A DNA stretch of 64,000 nt from Thunnus maccoyii (GCF_910596095.1 NC_056538.1:20570501-20634500); one strand, 5' to 3'; counted from the first letter of the stretch, positions 1 to 13,345 are shown. Program-made: numbers and translations. Notes: a model not told the origin generated them from the letters alone.

Positions 1-670
1 GTGTGTGTATGTTCTCTTCTCAATGGCAGCATGTTTTCTTTTTATCTCACTCCTACACTCTTAAGAGGGTAGTGGAAGGCCTGCCGGCTGAGCTGCCATG
101 GTTACTGATGTAAGAAAGATAAACTTTGACCTGTTGTGTCCCATATCCTATCCTGCTGACAGCCATGTGATGGCCAGAAGGATCTCTTAATTCCTCACAA
201 ACACACGCACTCATCTGAAGAGGAAGGAAGGAAGGAACCCTCTTTTTGCCTCCTTAAACCCTTCTTTTAAGGATGAAGGATGATCTCTTTTTTTGATATT
301 GCAATTTGGTTGCCAATAAGAGATTGCACAGTCTAATGACTCTAAAGAGTACAAAATAGGGAATTTTAGGAAGCATTTTTAATTAGTACGAAATAAGAAC
401 AGAAAATAAAAGAATAACGAGTTACTGTTTAAAAAAAAAAAAAACGAATTAGAATGGAATAATGTTGCATTGTTGAAATACGATACAATGAATTCACGTA
501 GTACTGTAGCTGTCTGACATGGTGATACTATACGTGTCTCTTGTTGTTTTTAGGTTGTGCACGTCACAGCTTTACCCGGCACTGGACCTGCTGGGTGTGT
601 GTGTCTGCACCACCGACTAATTTTCTCTGTTCACAAACACACATCTTTTTATAGGCCAAATCAGGAAGAG

Positions 671-689
671 TGTGTGTGTGTATGTATGT

Positions 690-721
<32 letters not shown>

Positions 722-738
722 GTTTGTGTGTCTTGTGT
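671..738. repeat. (TG)n microsatellite, interrupted
   Basis: An almost pure TG dinucleotide tract with short TATG interruptions. It creates spurious open frames on both strands. Confidence 0.95.
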
Positions 739-1091
739 GCATTTGTATTTGCCTGCATGTAAGTCAGGGTCGAGGTCAATTCACTCTGAATTAAATTAAA
801 GATTAAATTGATTAAATTCATGACTTTAAAAAAAAAAAAGGAGAAAAAAAAGGGCGAATGAATTGCAATGTACAGTATTTGATTAATCTGTACTTCCTGT
901 TGATCGCCATGAAAGTGAATTCACCCCAACCCTGGTGTGAGTAGTTACCACTCTCCTCCAGTCTATCCTGTATCCAGGGATGTAAGTCTTTTGCATTGAA
1001 TTCTACTGTATACACTACAAATTATAAGGCATATCACTTCCTCCCTGTCCCACACAAGCCCTCAGTGCCTGTCAGCCCACTGCCTCCCCTT

Positions 1092-1112
1092 TGTGTGTGT
1101 GTATGTGTTTGT

Positions 1113-1151
<39 letters not shown>
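1092..1151. repeat. (TG)n microsatellite
   Basis: TG dinucleotide tract with a few TATG and TTTG interruptions. Confidence 0.95.
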
Positions 1152-1154
<3 letters not shown>

Positions 1155-4100
1155 GTGGGTGCATGTACACGCATGCCAGTCAATACATGCGTGTGCACAA
1201 AGCGTGTGCGATTGAGGAGTGTTCAGTGTTTCCAATGAGTGGGGTCATATTTCGTATCTACTTGCACACACTACTAGTGCACAACTGACACCCTTCTTTT
1301 TAAGCTGTTTGATGCGTTACCATTACATTAATCTTCTCACAAAGTAGTGTAATACTATGATTTACTGTAGCTTGGTTTTATTGCTATTTTGCATTTATAG
1401 TTTGGTTTTTATTCTGCTTATTTATAGGTGCTGTATTTTTCATTTAATGTCTTATCATTTGAGTTGTCTATTTTTTAAGGGATTATACTGTTCCTGAGGG
1501 CAAGTAACATTTTTATTAGACGTATAGACTGCCGGCAGTATTGGTTAATATTTACAAAGATGTACTAGTTCTCATTTGTTTGTATATTCATGAATCCTAA
1601 AGTTTAGTGTCATTTCAATAGCTTTGAAAAATGTGTTTGCTACAGTTCATGCTCCCGTAAGCATAAAGCTTTTACCACAACAGTTATGCTCTTAAATTGC
1701 TAGCTAGAGAATCAAAGGACATATCAAGATCAGTGAATATATGATAGCATATCTCTTTTCCTGTTTTCTATCTCCAATAATGTTTTTTTTTTTGTTTTGT
1801 TTTGTTTTGTTTTTTTGTTCGGCTGTTTCTTGGGCAAGCCCAACACTAACGCTCGGCAGGGCATGCAGCTTCTTTTAGATAGAGTTCGCCCACTCGTTAA
1901 TCACATTAACATAATTATCAGGTCCAAATGTATACACTTTGTCAAATAGGTCAAATGAAATTACCTAAAACGTGAGAATACATGTTAACTTGACAGAGGT
2001 CATATCTGCCAAATTGAGATTAGAGAAGTGTACCAGCTAGCAGGTGTGCTATGCCAGATTGAACAGATAGCCAGCCTATGATTATGCAGAATTTCTATAG
2101 CAGTCCATAACAAAGCACTTATTAGGATCTTTTTTGAAGACTTAACCTAGGACAGGGTCTGCAAACACTACAACACGAGTACGATCCCAGGATCCTGGGA
2201 CATGTATGCCTTTTTTAAAAGTGGTTGTGAACCAAGCACAGACTCTCATCTGCATGCTAACACTAAAATTCAAGCATAAGATAGCTATACCCATGTTTTC
2301 TACATGATAAGCTGTATTCTTATACAGCAAGCCCCGTATTTCAAACTGCAGATAACTGTGTGAACAGAACGGGCCATTGTCCTGTACAGTTGTAGATATT
2401 ATTAGTAACCACCTGTTTTGGTTTCTATCCGAAATCCAGTCCATCCTTAAGCCTCCCCTTTCCCTTGAATGTACATCCAGATATATTGGCAGCCTGTCAA
2501 AAAATACTGATAACCTCATTGCACTGCATTAAGATTCATTAGTTAAAATTGGATTTTCTAATGTATCTAGCAATTGTAAAATTCCTCCAACATTGGCTCT
2601 TCCTGTGGACGACTGATGTAAAACATCTGTCTCTCTGCAGAATACTGAAGGCCTATCATCTTCTTTTGGACTGCTTGGACTGGACGACCACAGTATGTTT
2701 TATGGTGATGAATAGCTACTGTAAAGTATAAGCACTTAACCCATTAGCCATTTTATAGCCAGATCCATCAACTCACCTAAACCATGTGAGATCATCAGAT
2801 TTGTGCCTTTAACTGCCAAGCAGGGCACCAAACTAGTGATGTCATTAGATGTTGACGATTTCACCTGATTTCTTCATAATATGTCCCACATCCTGATCCA
2901 AAATTTATTTCTCATACACCTCATGTTGGTACTTAAAAGTCGACTTATTCTCAGCTCTCTGGAGAGGGTTGTATACTGTTTAATCGCTGGAGTGCAGTGA
3001 AACAGTAAAAAGAGGAAGAAAAAAAAAAAAAGGAAAAAAAAAAAAGGCGAGAGAACGAACTTGTGTATTCTTATGACTGACCTGCAGACGTGTTTGGGTC
3101 CGGGTCTTATTTCAGACAGATGTTTTCCCACAATGCATTTCTTACGTTGTACATACCTTACTAGCAGCGAAAGGCCAGAGCATTGAATGAAGGAGGAAGC
3201 ATGCAGAAACAGCGTACACTGTAATAACACTGAATTTATTCATAGGGCATTTTGTATTTTTCTGTTTGTGTCAGGTTTGCTGTGACATTAATAACGGCAC
3301 TACAGGTATTGATATGACGTGTGCCAATTCTAATGGTTATTTGGAAAAGAGACGTGTAAATACAGTCGATCAAGTAGCTATTGATTCACTATTGTCACAG
3401 TATGCTTTTGTTTGAAGGCAGGAGGAGAGAAGGGACGATTCAGGACTTTTCCATGATCCACAGATATTTTTCTACAAATTTAAATCAGATGATTCTATAC
3501 ACTGTTGAATAACATTGTAAAGGTGTAACAGATGCTGTATATCATATCATGTTTTCTGAAGTCGTAAAGCTTTACTGTATGATCTGTTGAAGTAGTGGTT
3601 ATTCATTTGACACATTAGTTGTAATGGAAGCCCGAACAGCAGCACTGGTCACCATATTCAGGAAAAAAAAAAAAAAAAAAGAAAGAAAGAAAGAAAAACC
3701 TCAGATGTTTTTTGTAATACTTTTAGAATATATCTTATGAAGTGGGTTTTGTAAGGAAACACTTTCCGAATCAGTGGTGCTGTATGCATAGCACACTCAG
3801 TAGTACATACACACACAATACAGCACAATACACTCATCCTTTAAACCCCCTCACCCCATCCCCTCCACTTTACTTGCGTGCTTTTTGTTGTTTTGTTTTT
3901 TTTCAATCACCTCTCACATTGGCTTCAGCATATTTTAAGTCTTAAGCCATTTCTTCGTATATCTTCTCGATTTTTTTTTTTTTTTTTTTTCACGCTTAAC
4001 TGTACAATTAACACCCAGAGATCAACTCTGGAACAATAAACATTTCAACGATGCTCGCAAGACTTAAAAGAGGAAGCAAAAAGCCAAATAGTGAAGTAGT

Positions 4101-5095
4101 TATCCACCTCTGTTGAAAAAGGTTGCTGACAGTTTTTCCGTATGTTGCTACCTAGTGTCGTCGCTTCAGTTCACCCATAGCTTAAACCACAGTGTAGTCT
4201 GACAACCAAATGACCCGGGGAGATCTTCACACCCCCCGCTTTGGAAAGCTTTAAGATGCTTGTTGAGACTTTAGCAAGTTCAGAGTGTTTTTAGATGATT
4301 TTCCAACCTGTCATCAACAACGTGGAAGTAATAACTCTCATAACTTCTCCCACTGCTTCTTTTGTGAGTGTGTGTGTGCGCATACGTGTGTGTGTGTTGT
4401 AGTACAAAAGGCTGCATGACTGTAAAGGGATGGTTAAGATGCTTTTTGAAAGTTGTTTCCCCCCTCCCCCCAAGCACTTCTGTCACTCCTGAGATGCTTT
4501 TATTCTCCTTTGGGGTCTCCCTCCCTTTCGTTTTTCCTCATGTATCATTGTTTCTTTATCTTTCTATTTACTAAACGTATCATGTTGTTTGTTCTCAGCA
4601 CTGTAAAACAGTCCCTTCTACAACATTGAAAAGCAATATCACTGTATGAAACGTTCACAATGTATTTGTTATGATTGACATTTGATTCATCATCATTATT
4701 ATTCACATGCACCCTAGGTGTGATAATTGAAGTAAATCTCTTTTATACAAATACTAAAAGTGTGCTGTGGTAGTTTTTTTTTTAAAATGTCTTGTTGGAA
4801 ACGTGTTTTGTTGAACACATGGATTGTACTGTGGAATAAGTATTCTCAGAGAAAGAGATCTGTTGAGGTGGTTAGAAAACCAGGAAAGGCTCAGAAAGTA
4901 GGAATGTGGGGCACAAAAGGGAATCTAAAAGGGGTTTTCAGAGATGTTTGTGGATATTGGACTGCTTCTACCATTTACAGCTGCCACAGGTGAGTCTTTT
5001 GGAGAACTATAAACCTAAATAAATCAGAAGACAAATGAGAAATCTGAATGGGAAGAAATAATCTTTTATCTTTTCCTCTCTGCCCTCCTCGACAG

Positions 5096-8000
5096 GCCGC
5101 TACACGGAGCTGCAGGTGGAGTTTTCAGCTGCGGTGCGGACCAGTGCGGAGCAGAAGGAGCTCATCCTGAAGCTGGAGCACGACTTGAGCACCATCCAGG
5201 CCATGTCCTCTGTGCCTCGCCCAGACGCAGACGGGTCCGAGGTCGGCAACATTGGGAACATCCCAGAACCAATCAAAGAGGCCACTGCAATGTTTGCTGG
5301 TACGTTCCTGAATTTAAAAGGTTGAACAAGTCATTGTATGAATTTTAAAGCCCCTGAACACAAATTAAGGGAGTGTATGAAAATTATGTGGGCGGGGAGG
5401 AGAGCTGAACATGATGTTTAACTCTCTTTTGTTGTTATCAAGAGAAAAACATCTTCACCCAACAATAAAACAAAGTATAATAAATAATATAAGATAATAA
5501 ATTAGTACAACTGTACAGAGAATTTAAAATAATATACTACAATTTAAACCTTACATGTTAATGGAATAATAATTTTCACACATTCCTCCAATTCACACAA
5601 TACAAGTGGAATTAACTATCGCCAAAATTACAGCAAACATAACAAAATGATGTCTTTCTTTTACCATTTATTCCAGTCGTCTGTTATTTTGTGTCGCTGT
5701 CACCTTTTTATATGAAGCATTCATAATTTTTTGGCAGACTTAATGTGCTGTTCTGCTTTCTGCTGAACTCCTTAATAATTTTCGTACACTCCCTAAGTAT
5801 TTATTTATAACATTGAATATTCCTAACTAAATAATAGCAATAACAGTAAAAGTTTGGGGAAAACAGTCTTAGTTCTTGTTAATTAAGAGATTAACAGTGA
5901 AAACTCAGTGACTGTGTGGATGTGGTTTGGTCAGATTTGTGGTAACATAAGTAAACAAACTCACAACTATCATCAAATTCTGATTCCAGCCCCTTCAAAC
6001 CAGCGAGAAAGGCAAGGACACAAGCAGAAATTATGTAATTTTATGTGAAATAACCAAAATTATTCATTTTTGGCAGAAGAAGAAGCTGATTAAGAAAAAA
6101 TGTTTTCATGTTTAACAATAAATGTACATTCACACAAAGTGTCTGAAACATATCAAACAAAATATGAAGACAAAACAGGTGAAACTGTCCTGAAAAGGAT
6201 TATGTATTTCTTTATTGTGTATTTCTTTCAAAAAGCTAAATATTCATATTCAATATAATTTTATCCACATCTCAATTTTGTCCCTCTTAAGCTCTCACTG
6301 TATAATAACTCTTAAAACTAAGACAAACCCCTTGAATTCAGCTTTGACGCTCGTGTGAAATTTCACCGTTGGAAAGTCTTTGTTCTGAGGGAGGTGATAG
6401 CACATAAATACAGTGTCAGTCCTCACTGACACAACAGTGAAAATACTGAAGTCTGACTTGCTGACAGCACAACTTCTCTAATTGAAATGGAGTAAACCTG
6501 CTGAGAGGAGGCTCCGCAGGGGGTTTGTCTGTTTAGATACTTCAAACTAGCCTGATTAGACGGGTTTAAGTGTTTCTTTGCTGAAGTGTTGCAGTCAGTG
6601 AGGTGTTCACTAGAGTTAGACTGACACTTCCTGTTCTCAAAAGACTGATTTTAAAAAATGTAATACCCCCAAATTTTAGTACTGAATGTCTGAAGTATAT
6701 ATCTTTAAACATGCATCTTAAAGTCATTAAAGTGTTGTTTTATCTTTAATGTCTGTGTCTTTTCCAGGTTCAGGCTTGAGCCCCCATCCTGAGCTGCCTC
6801 AGGGCCAGATGGACTCTCTGCTCTCCATCATCTCCAGCCAAAGGGAGAGGTTCCGCTCCCGCAACCAGGAGCTGGAAGCTGTGAGTCACGATCTCTCTCT
6901 TATACACACACACACACACACACATACACAGACGTGCATATACACATATTGCTGTGTCTTTCTGTGGGAGAACTAATCCATTTGTTTCCTCTGTCCCCTG
7001 CAGGAGAATCGCTCCATGCAGCAGACCATGCAGGCTCTGCAGAACGAGCTGGACAGCCTGAGAGCAGACAACATCAAACTCTACGAGAAAATCAAATTCC
7101 TGCAGAGCTACCCTGGAAGAGTGCGTCTATGTGTGAAAGACTGAATGAATGAATGTGCTCTACATGGGTGATGGAAACTGAAGCCTTAGTCAGATCTGTC
7201 TGATGACTCTTCTGTTTTTTCTTTGTGCTGCAGGCTGGAGGTAGTGACGACACAGTGATGCGTTACTCTTCTCAGTACGAGGAGAGACTGGACCCATTCG
7301 CTTCCTTCAGCAAGAAGGTACAAGACACACACCCTCACTACACACACACACACACACACACACAACATCAAATGAAAATCCTTGCTGCTATTTTTGGGTC
7401 CATTTTTGCTGTTTGCTGTTGTTTTATTTTCTCATTCTGATAACTGAATAAACGTGGTTGATGTCATCTTGTTGACATACTATGCACTTTGATTCAATCA
7501 AAGGCCAAGTTCTTATTTGTAGACTCGCCACTTTTGCACCAACATTCATGCAGAAATAATCTGTGATACAACACTGATGAGACACCAGTATGTGTTTCAA
7601 GCAAGCAGCTATTTTTTTACTGCAGTCACACAAATGATGATATTGAGCTGAAAGCAACAGCTCTCATCTCATTTTAGGAACTTTGTTTCAAGTCATTTTT
7701 GGAAAATGTTGGAGTAGAAATGAATGAGGCACCGCAGAGGATAATTACACCTTAATACTCAAGATCACTCATCAGATACATTGAACATCGCAGACTGACA
7801 GCTCGTCAAATGTTAAAAGCATCTGAAATGTTTGTTGTTGTTTTTTTAATAGTAAAAATAATTGAATGAGATACCAAAACATTGGGTTTTTAAAAAATAA
7901 TCACACTTTTAAAGGATGGCGTGTTCTTGTTGAGTCTTACGAGTCTGTTTTTTGTTTACAGGAGCGTCAACGTCGATACCTTAGCCTCAGCCCCTGGGAT

Positions 8001-8517
8001 AAAGCAACTCTGAGCCTGGTAAGCCTCAAACAAACGCACACACACACACACACACACGCACACACACACACACATTCTGCTCGTGTTTGGTGTAACTTCT
8101 TGTTGAACCCTTCTGGGTTTTTTTGTGTCTCTCAGGGACGTGTGATTCTCTCCAATAAGACGGCCAGGACCATTGCTTTCTTCTACACCTTGTTTCTGCA
8201 TTGTTTGGTCTTCCTGGTAGGTCTAACGTTAAAGGTTCTGTCTCATCAGTTTGAGTGAAACAGATCTGACCTGTTCGCTGGGATTTTTCAGGTGTTGTAC
8301 AAGACCGCTTGGAGCGAGAGTATCGGCAGAGACTGCTCGGCTTTCTGCGCCAAAAAGTGAGTGATGTTTCAAATTTTACTTAATGTATGAACAGAATATG
8401 CAGTTTTAATCATTTTGGCAAGTACCCGATGCACAAGAATTAGCTCTTAATTTTCTCCTTTCTCTCAGGTACTCTGACCATCTCCACCGTTTCCATGAGA
8501 ACGACCAAAACCTCTAA
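5096..8517 (+). CDS. cux1: CASP splice form of cux1, last eight coding exons (Golgi coiled-coil protein)
   Basis: CASP is a Golgi-resident, C-terminally anchored coiled-coil protein made from the CUX1 locus by alternative splicing; it lacks the cut repeats and homeodomain. Exons seen: 5096-5299, 6768-6880, 7004-7120, 7234-7317, 7962-8018, 8136-8216, 8292-8356 and 8469-8517. All have AG/GT borders and consistent phases, and the stop TAA is at 8515-8517. The translation matches the CASP C-terminus as I know it: a coiled coil with SIISSQRERFR, NELDSLRADNIKLYEKIKFL and SSQYEERLDPF, then SLSPWDKATLSL. A hydrophobic anchor follows (IAFFYTLFLHCLVFLVLYK), and then a short lumenal tail rich in Cys and His that ends in FHENDQNL. 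The tail is shorter than the human one. The 5' part of the gene lies outside the window; the first exon enters with two bases of a split codon. Orthology to cux1 is also supported by sh2b2 lying next downstream. Whether this is the a or b teleost copy cannot be told. Confidence 0.95.
5300..6767 (+). other. cux1/CASP intron
   Basis: AT-rich intron between two CASP exons, with GT at 5300 and AG at 6766-6767. I see no additional exon or clear repeat in it. Confidence 0.8.
6904..6930. repeat. (CA)n tract in CASP intron
   Basis: CA dinucleotide run just after the donor of the 6768-6880 exon. Confidence 0.9.
7318..7961 (+). other. cux1/CASP intron with (CA)n tract
   Basis: Intron of about 640 bases. 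A CA run occupies roughly 7341-7364, close to the donor site. The rest is AT-rich and shows nothing recognisable. Confidence 0.8.
8036..8074. repeat. (CA)n tract in CASP intron
   Basis: CA run with one CGCA interruption inside a 117-base intron, so the microsatellite makes up about a third of that intron. Confidence 0.9.
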
Positions 8518-9380
8518 GCTGTCCCACAGTGATGTCATCACGTCCCAGTGAGATGGGGCTGGTTTAACATTCAACAACATTGCATGGATAAAAGTTTAAC
8601 TTCACTTATTTAGGCTCCATGTGAGGATGTAGCTTTGCTTTTGCTCTTGTGGTACCTAACATCTCCACTAGGGGGCAGCTTTGGGCTGTTAACTGTAAAT
8701 CAAAGGGTTTATTGATTCCAAAATAGGTTATTTTTCTTTATCTTTTATTATGTTGCAATTATTATATGTTTAGCAAAGATTAACATCTAGATTAACACTA
8801 TACTGAAAAAGCAATCATTAATAGTTTATGTAGTGTGTGCTGTTGTAGCACAACTTTATTGAAATTAAGATTTTGTTGCACCAAAGGGACCACAATACTC
8901 GGGTCTTTTTCTGGGTTGTTTTTTTTTTCGGAGTTATACTGGAATTAAAGTAATTAGGGAATTTAATCAGTTAAAAATAGCTGATATAAGATTAAAGGTG
9001 ATATGATAAACAATATGATTTTATATTTGATTGGAAAGTGCACTGTGAAGGTGGGTCACTGAGGAAAAGTTGAGATTATGGTGGTGGAACGATACATAGA
9101 GTAGTCATAAGTTTACTTTTCATTGATCTAATTGATTGATTGGTAAGTATAGCAGTATCTCTAAATAAGAAATTAGTTTTTTGATTTGTGTCTTTAGCAC
9201 AGTTATACCTGGACATTTACTTCATACAGATCAGAGTATTGCAGCAGTGATACAATAAAGGTTACTGAGTGTGTGAATCCTAATATTCTTTAACATATAT
9301 TACTGTGCATGTTTACTTATTGAATCATTTTCTGGCTTGAGTTGCAGATATATTCCAAATAAAGACTATGCAGTAATTTG
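8518..9380 (+). terminator. cux1: 3' UTR and poly(A) signals of the CASP transcript
   Basis: Non-coding sequence following the CASP stop codon. AATAAA occurs at 9254-9259 and 9358-9363, either of which would end the transcript within about 900 bases of the stop. Which signal is used cannot be told from sequence alone. Confidence 0.6.
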
Positions 9381-9494
9381 TCTCGTGTCATCAACATTTA
9401 AACTTGAATGTTGGGTTCAGTCTTTGCAGGAATACTTACACAGAATCTGTTGGTAAGAATCGATTTACACTTTGCAGTAAAGCCGAATTTTTAG

Positions 9495-9740
9495 TCATTA
9501 AAGGATAAGTTGGATGATATTCTGGTGTTTTCTTATTGTTAACAAAATCCCATGAAAAGTCCAAAAATAAAGCCTGATCTTGCTCATTCCTCAGTGCCAC
9601 AAAGCTCCCATCAGTTCAAGTCCAGATCTTTATTGTCCCACAGGAGAAAGTTCCTTTTTACAGTGTAAAAACATAAACACAATAAAAACACAATGAGACA
9701 ACTGTGCTGGTACTAAAAGCAGGGAAAAGGGCAACAAGAC
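9495..9740. repeat. Interspersed repeat, teleost-type
   Basis: Begins with the TAAAGGATAA-type start that recurs elsewhere in the window (compare 11853 and 16285). It continues into a stretch containing TTTATTGTCCCACAGGAG, which resembles 3' ends of LINE-like repeats I know from fish. Boundaries are approximate and the family is not named. Confidence 0.4.
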
Positions 9741-10721
9741 GAATAAAGATGAGAAAAATAAATGATGAATTCTAATGTATTAGAATTGAGAGCATTTATT
9801 GATCGTAGGATACATGAAAACTTGAACGTTTTGCACCTAATTTTTGGAGACTTGTCTCTCTGACCGGAGGAGCGGATATCAGAAACCTTAAAGAGAAGAT
9901 GGATATGATTCTTGTTTTATACATTAAAGTACCCATTGTTGTCCAAAAATTACTAAAAACACATCAATGAGCCATACTGTTGCCGTGGGTGATTATACTG
10001 TTAAAAACATCTCACACACAGTTCATTCAATATTAATGTAAACCTGCTCAAATTAAAACTCAGACTTGACATTTTAATGTATCCATTTTATTTCAAATTG
10101 AATGTGGTGAAGCAGCAATAAAAATGTGGAACTGTCCAAATACTTGCTGTCTGGACTGTTGCCCCAAATAAATGCACTATTTACTACCATTTGAGTAAGG
10201 TTTGCTGAAAACTACAGCATCCAGCTGTTTTAGGAAATTCCTAAACCTTTTATAAAATAAAGTATTCATGACCCGCTTTTAAAGAGGTCAGAAAGTATTG
10301 AGAGACGGACTAAAGCATGGTTTGTTTTGGTCTTTTCCTGAGAGTTTGACTCACAGCCTCACAGCCTACTTAGATGTTACAACAGTAATAATAAAATATT
10401 CTCTCTGAATCCTGACTTAAGTCATGATAATAAAGACACAAATGTGGGCTGATAGCGAGCATTCAGTGAGGAAAGGTCTGGTTAACAGCTGACCCAAGAG
10501 AAAGAGGAGGGGACTGACTAATGTCTGTACTGAAACACACACACACACACAGGGGGAATGAATGTGCTGATCAGTGATTTGAGCCTCAGCAGTCCCACTG
10601 ATAGCTGCCTGCATCTTAGTATGACCGAATTAGACTGCATTATTCATGAGAGGCCTCCTCTTAAAGACCACCTCAGCTCACAGCCATTAAAGACTAAAGA
10701 GACTGCCAGACCACAGCCAGA

Positions 10722-10942
10722 CACACACACACACACACAGCTATCCTAGGACATTGCATTGACTTCCATTCATTGTGGACAGCCTAACCCTAACCTTAAC
10801 CAGGACCTCAGAAATTACCTTTTTCCCCATTAGGACCAGGCTTTGGTCCCCATGAGGACTACTGGTCCCAATAAGGTAGGTGTTTATACCGGAAAAGGTC
10901 CCAATGAGGTAACAAAAATGTGTACACATATATACACACACA
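10722..10942. repeat. Microsatellite-flanked interspersed repeat, copy 1
   Basis: A unit of about 185 bases containing GGACATTGCATTGACTTCCA near one end and GGTCCCCATGAGGACTACTG in the middle. It is flanked by a (CA)n tract at 10722-10740 and a CA/TA tract at 10921-10942. A second copy lies in inverse orientation at 13130-13345. Accidental translations of the two copies agree at roughly 80 percent of positions by eye. Nothing suggests that either copy is coding. Confidence 0.8.
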
Positions 10943-11852
10943 CTTAAGTCTCTTTTTGTTCATTAATCAGAACCGACCTGGAGCTATCTCAGCACAGTTA
11001 CAGCCTCATTCTGCCCTCCAGAGTGCCATTCACCTTTCACCCCAAACTTGGGAATGTTACCACTCACACACACCTTATTTTACTCTCTCGCTCCACATCT
11101 TTCGTCCCAGCTTCTCCAGCCGCCCATCGACAGCTCCATAAATATTAACAACCTCCATCTGTGGAATAACAAAGGTCTTAAGTAAGCCTAATGGCTTGAT
11201 GTTATTTTTACTGCAGTGGACGGGTCATTTCACATGGGCTGATCCTCGGTCAGAGAGCTTTCTTTAATGAAAGCTCACTGATGGGTCAGCGTTTTTTTTT
11301 TGTTTGTTTGTTTTTTTTGCCATGTCATGTTTGTCTTGAGACTGCTCCAAGGAGCAAATGTCATCCTGCAGTGAGCGAGACTGACTGTAGAGGAGAAAGA
11401 AGAGGAGAATATTGGATTATTTCATTTTTGTTTCATGGTCTGAATTTTTCATCTCTACCGTGGGTTCAGCAGAGAGCAGTAAAGTTATGTTTTATTATGA
11501 ATATGAATTATTTAGTTGACTTTTCCTGACTCCAGTCCCTCCTGTCTGTCTCTGCCCACCATCTCTTCCTGTGTCCCCTTGTACAAGAAATAAACTCTTA
11601 ATGGGACACACTTATATCCCTGTTATATTGGCCCCAATGATGGCTTTGGATCACAACAAGGAACTGGTTTGCATCCAACTATTATTAGTTCATCTGCTGT
11701 CAAATTAGTTGAAAAAAAGTCCTCTTCAAATTGTTTGTTTTGTCCGACCAATCAGGGCTGTAGCTTCCATCGAGGGCGCTGAGGTCGTTTCCTCTGTAAT
11801 ATTTCTGGGATTTTTAGTGGGAGTTTATATACGCGTACACATGTTGGGTTTT

Positions 11853-12322
11853 TTAAAGGATAGGTTCACAATTTCCCAAGTCTGTCTTAAAACAATACTC
11901 ACATACAGATATGTTTATTTCAAGAGTTAGTGGTCATTGACATCATTCCTCTTCCTAATGCAGTTCCAGTGTGGGGGATGGGGGACAAAATCCAAGATCC
12001 TTCTGAAAAATGCTTTCTAAAAGCTTAGTCGAGGCTAAAATGAGGCTTCGGAAGTCTGAATTAGTCAAATCTAGTGTGGATCATCCAAAGTGGCAGTTTT
12101 TTTTGTCTTTGCAGTAACACAAAGAGGAGCCTCGTATTGACTTTAGCTGAACATAAGAATTTATTTTAACACATAGTAAGCGTTGTGGAATTTGTCCCTT
12201 ATTACTTGGGTTTGTGTTTTCGCAGCTACTTTGGACAGGAAGAACAATTACATCGACCAAAACCTGTTTCAGTGTTAACATGGGCAGGAGAGACAAATGT
12301 GAACCTACAGTATCTTTTAAAG
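11853..12322. mobile_element. Fold-back (palindromic) MITE-like element
   Basis: The left end reads TTAAAGGATAGGTTCACAAT and the right end is its imperfect inverse (AATGTGAACCTACAGTATCT followed by TTTAAAG). The interior also folds: ACAATTACATCGACC near 12244 is the kind of sequence expected from the opposite arm. Related partial copies lie at 14985-15345, 35322-35460 and 40928-41362. It has no coding capacity. The type, a non-autonomous DNA transposon with long inverted arms, is inferred from structure. Confidence 0.65.
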
Positions 12323-13126
12323 AAGATTTTAACCACTGTTAGACTGAATATCTAGACATAAAACTAATTAATGCATGATTAAATTAATGTAAAAGTGGGG
12401 TTTAGTACTATTGAGGAGACTTTAAACAACATTTATTTATAGTAAATTATAAATGATAATGTTAAAATTTGTGATTTTTTTTAAAATACTCAAAAAGTTG
12501 TACAGAGTTTGGTTCGTGGCAAGTCAACAATTTCTTAGGCTGGTGAAATTTCGATTCATGACCTCAGCATTTCTAAAATACTCGCAAAGAAATTCAGTTT
12601 ATAATGGTATAAGCCAGAGAAAAGCAGCAAATTCTCACATTTAAGAAACTCAGTGAATACTTGATAAATGGCAATTATTACTTTTCTTTTTGGTTATTTT
12701 TTTAATGAGCAAATGGTTTTATAAAGCATGTTTGGATTAGAGTTGTACATATCAGCTGTATGTTTTGAGCTGTAGCCTATATTTGTTTGGGGCCGTATGC
12801 AAATAAATTGCTCTGATGTTGTGCACTGAATGAATGAAGAGAAACCAGCAGTTTTTTTGGTGGAGCGTTCAGGGCTGCAGATCAGTCCTAGTGAGAGAGG
12901 AATTATGTAAACAGAATGAATTCGGCTTTATCTTGGCAGGTATGAGTTTTGTTTTTTTCCTCCCAGACATCCCTCCCATTCAGAGGCATCTCTTCATTCA
13001 TTTCTCGGTGGCTGTGAAAATCTCATTCAGTGCATTCATTGAACTAACACACCATTCAGGATTTTTCTCTTTGTGTCGCTAAGTAGCTCAGACCATAAAC
13101 TGCTGAGGACTGTTGCATGGATACAA

Positions 13127-13129
<3 letters not shown>

Positions 13130-13162
<33 letters not shown>

Positions 13163-13345
13163 TGTTACCTCAGTGGGACCATTTCTGGTATAAACACTGA
13201 CCTTATCAGGACCAGTAATCCTCATGGGGACCAAAGCCTGGTCCTAAAGAGGCAAAATGTAATTTCTGAGGTCCTGGTTGAGGTTTGGGTTAGACTGTCC
13301 ACAATGAATGGAAGTCAATGCAATGTCCTAACAAGGATAGCTGCA
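13130..13345. repeat. Microsatellite-flanked interspersed repeat, copy 2 (inverted)
   Basis: Starts with a (TG)n tract at about 13130-13158. It then carries the inverse of the unit at 10741-10930, including CTCATGGGGACCAAAGCCTG, and ends in GAATGGAAGTCAATGCAATG. Both copies abut a CA/TG tract on the same side of the unit, which suggests the tract is part of the element or grew from its tail. Confidence 0.8.

Larger units (their letters stand above)
1..5095 (+). other. Non-coding stretch before the CASP exons, possibly cux1 homeodomain-form 3' UTR
   Basis: I see no convincing coding exon here. In human CUX1 the exons of the homeodomain form lie upstream of the CASP-specific exons, so this stretch could hold the 3' UTR of that form plus an intron; this is inference from gene structure. 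The sequence is AT-rich and contains AATAAA at 405-410 and 4035-4040, A/T runs near 3661-3680 and 3971-3990, a TTTTG-type low-complexity tract near 1783-1816 and several TG microsatellites. The longer open frames (for example 2142-2519 on the minus strand) show no recognisable protein and no flanking splice sites. Confidence 0.45.

Noticed and set aside
557..1288. Several open frames on both strands
   Set aside because: They run through TG/CA microsatellites and show only Cys-Val or His-Thr repeats in translation.
2142..2519. Minus-strand open frame of 125 codons
   Set aside because: No recognisable motif, no splice context, and it lies in sequence that looks like UTR or intron of cux1.
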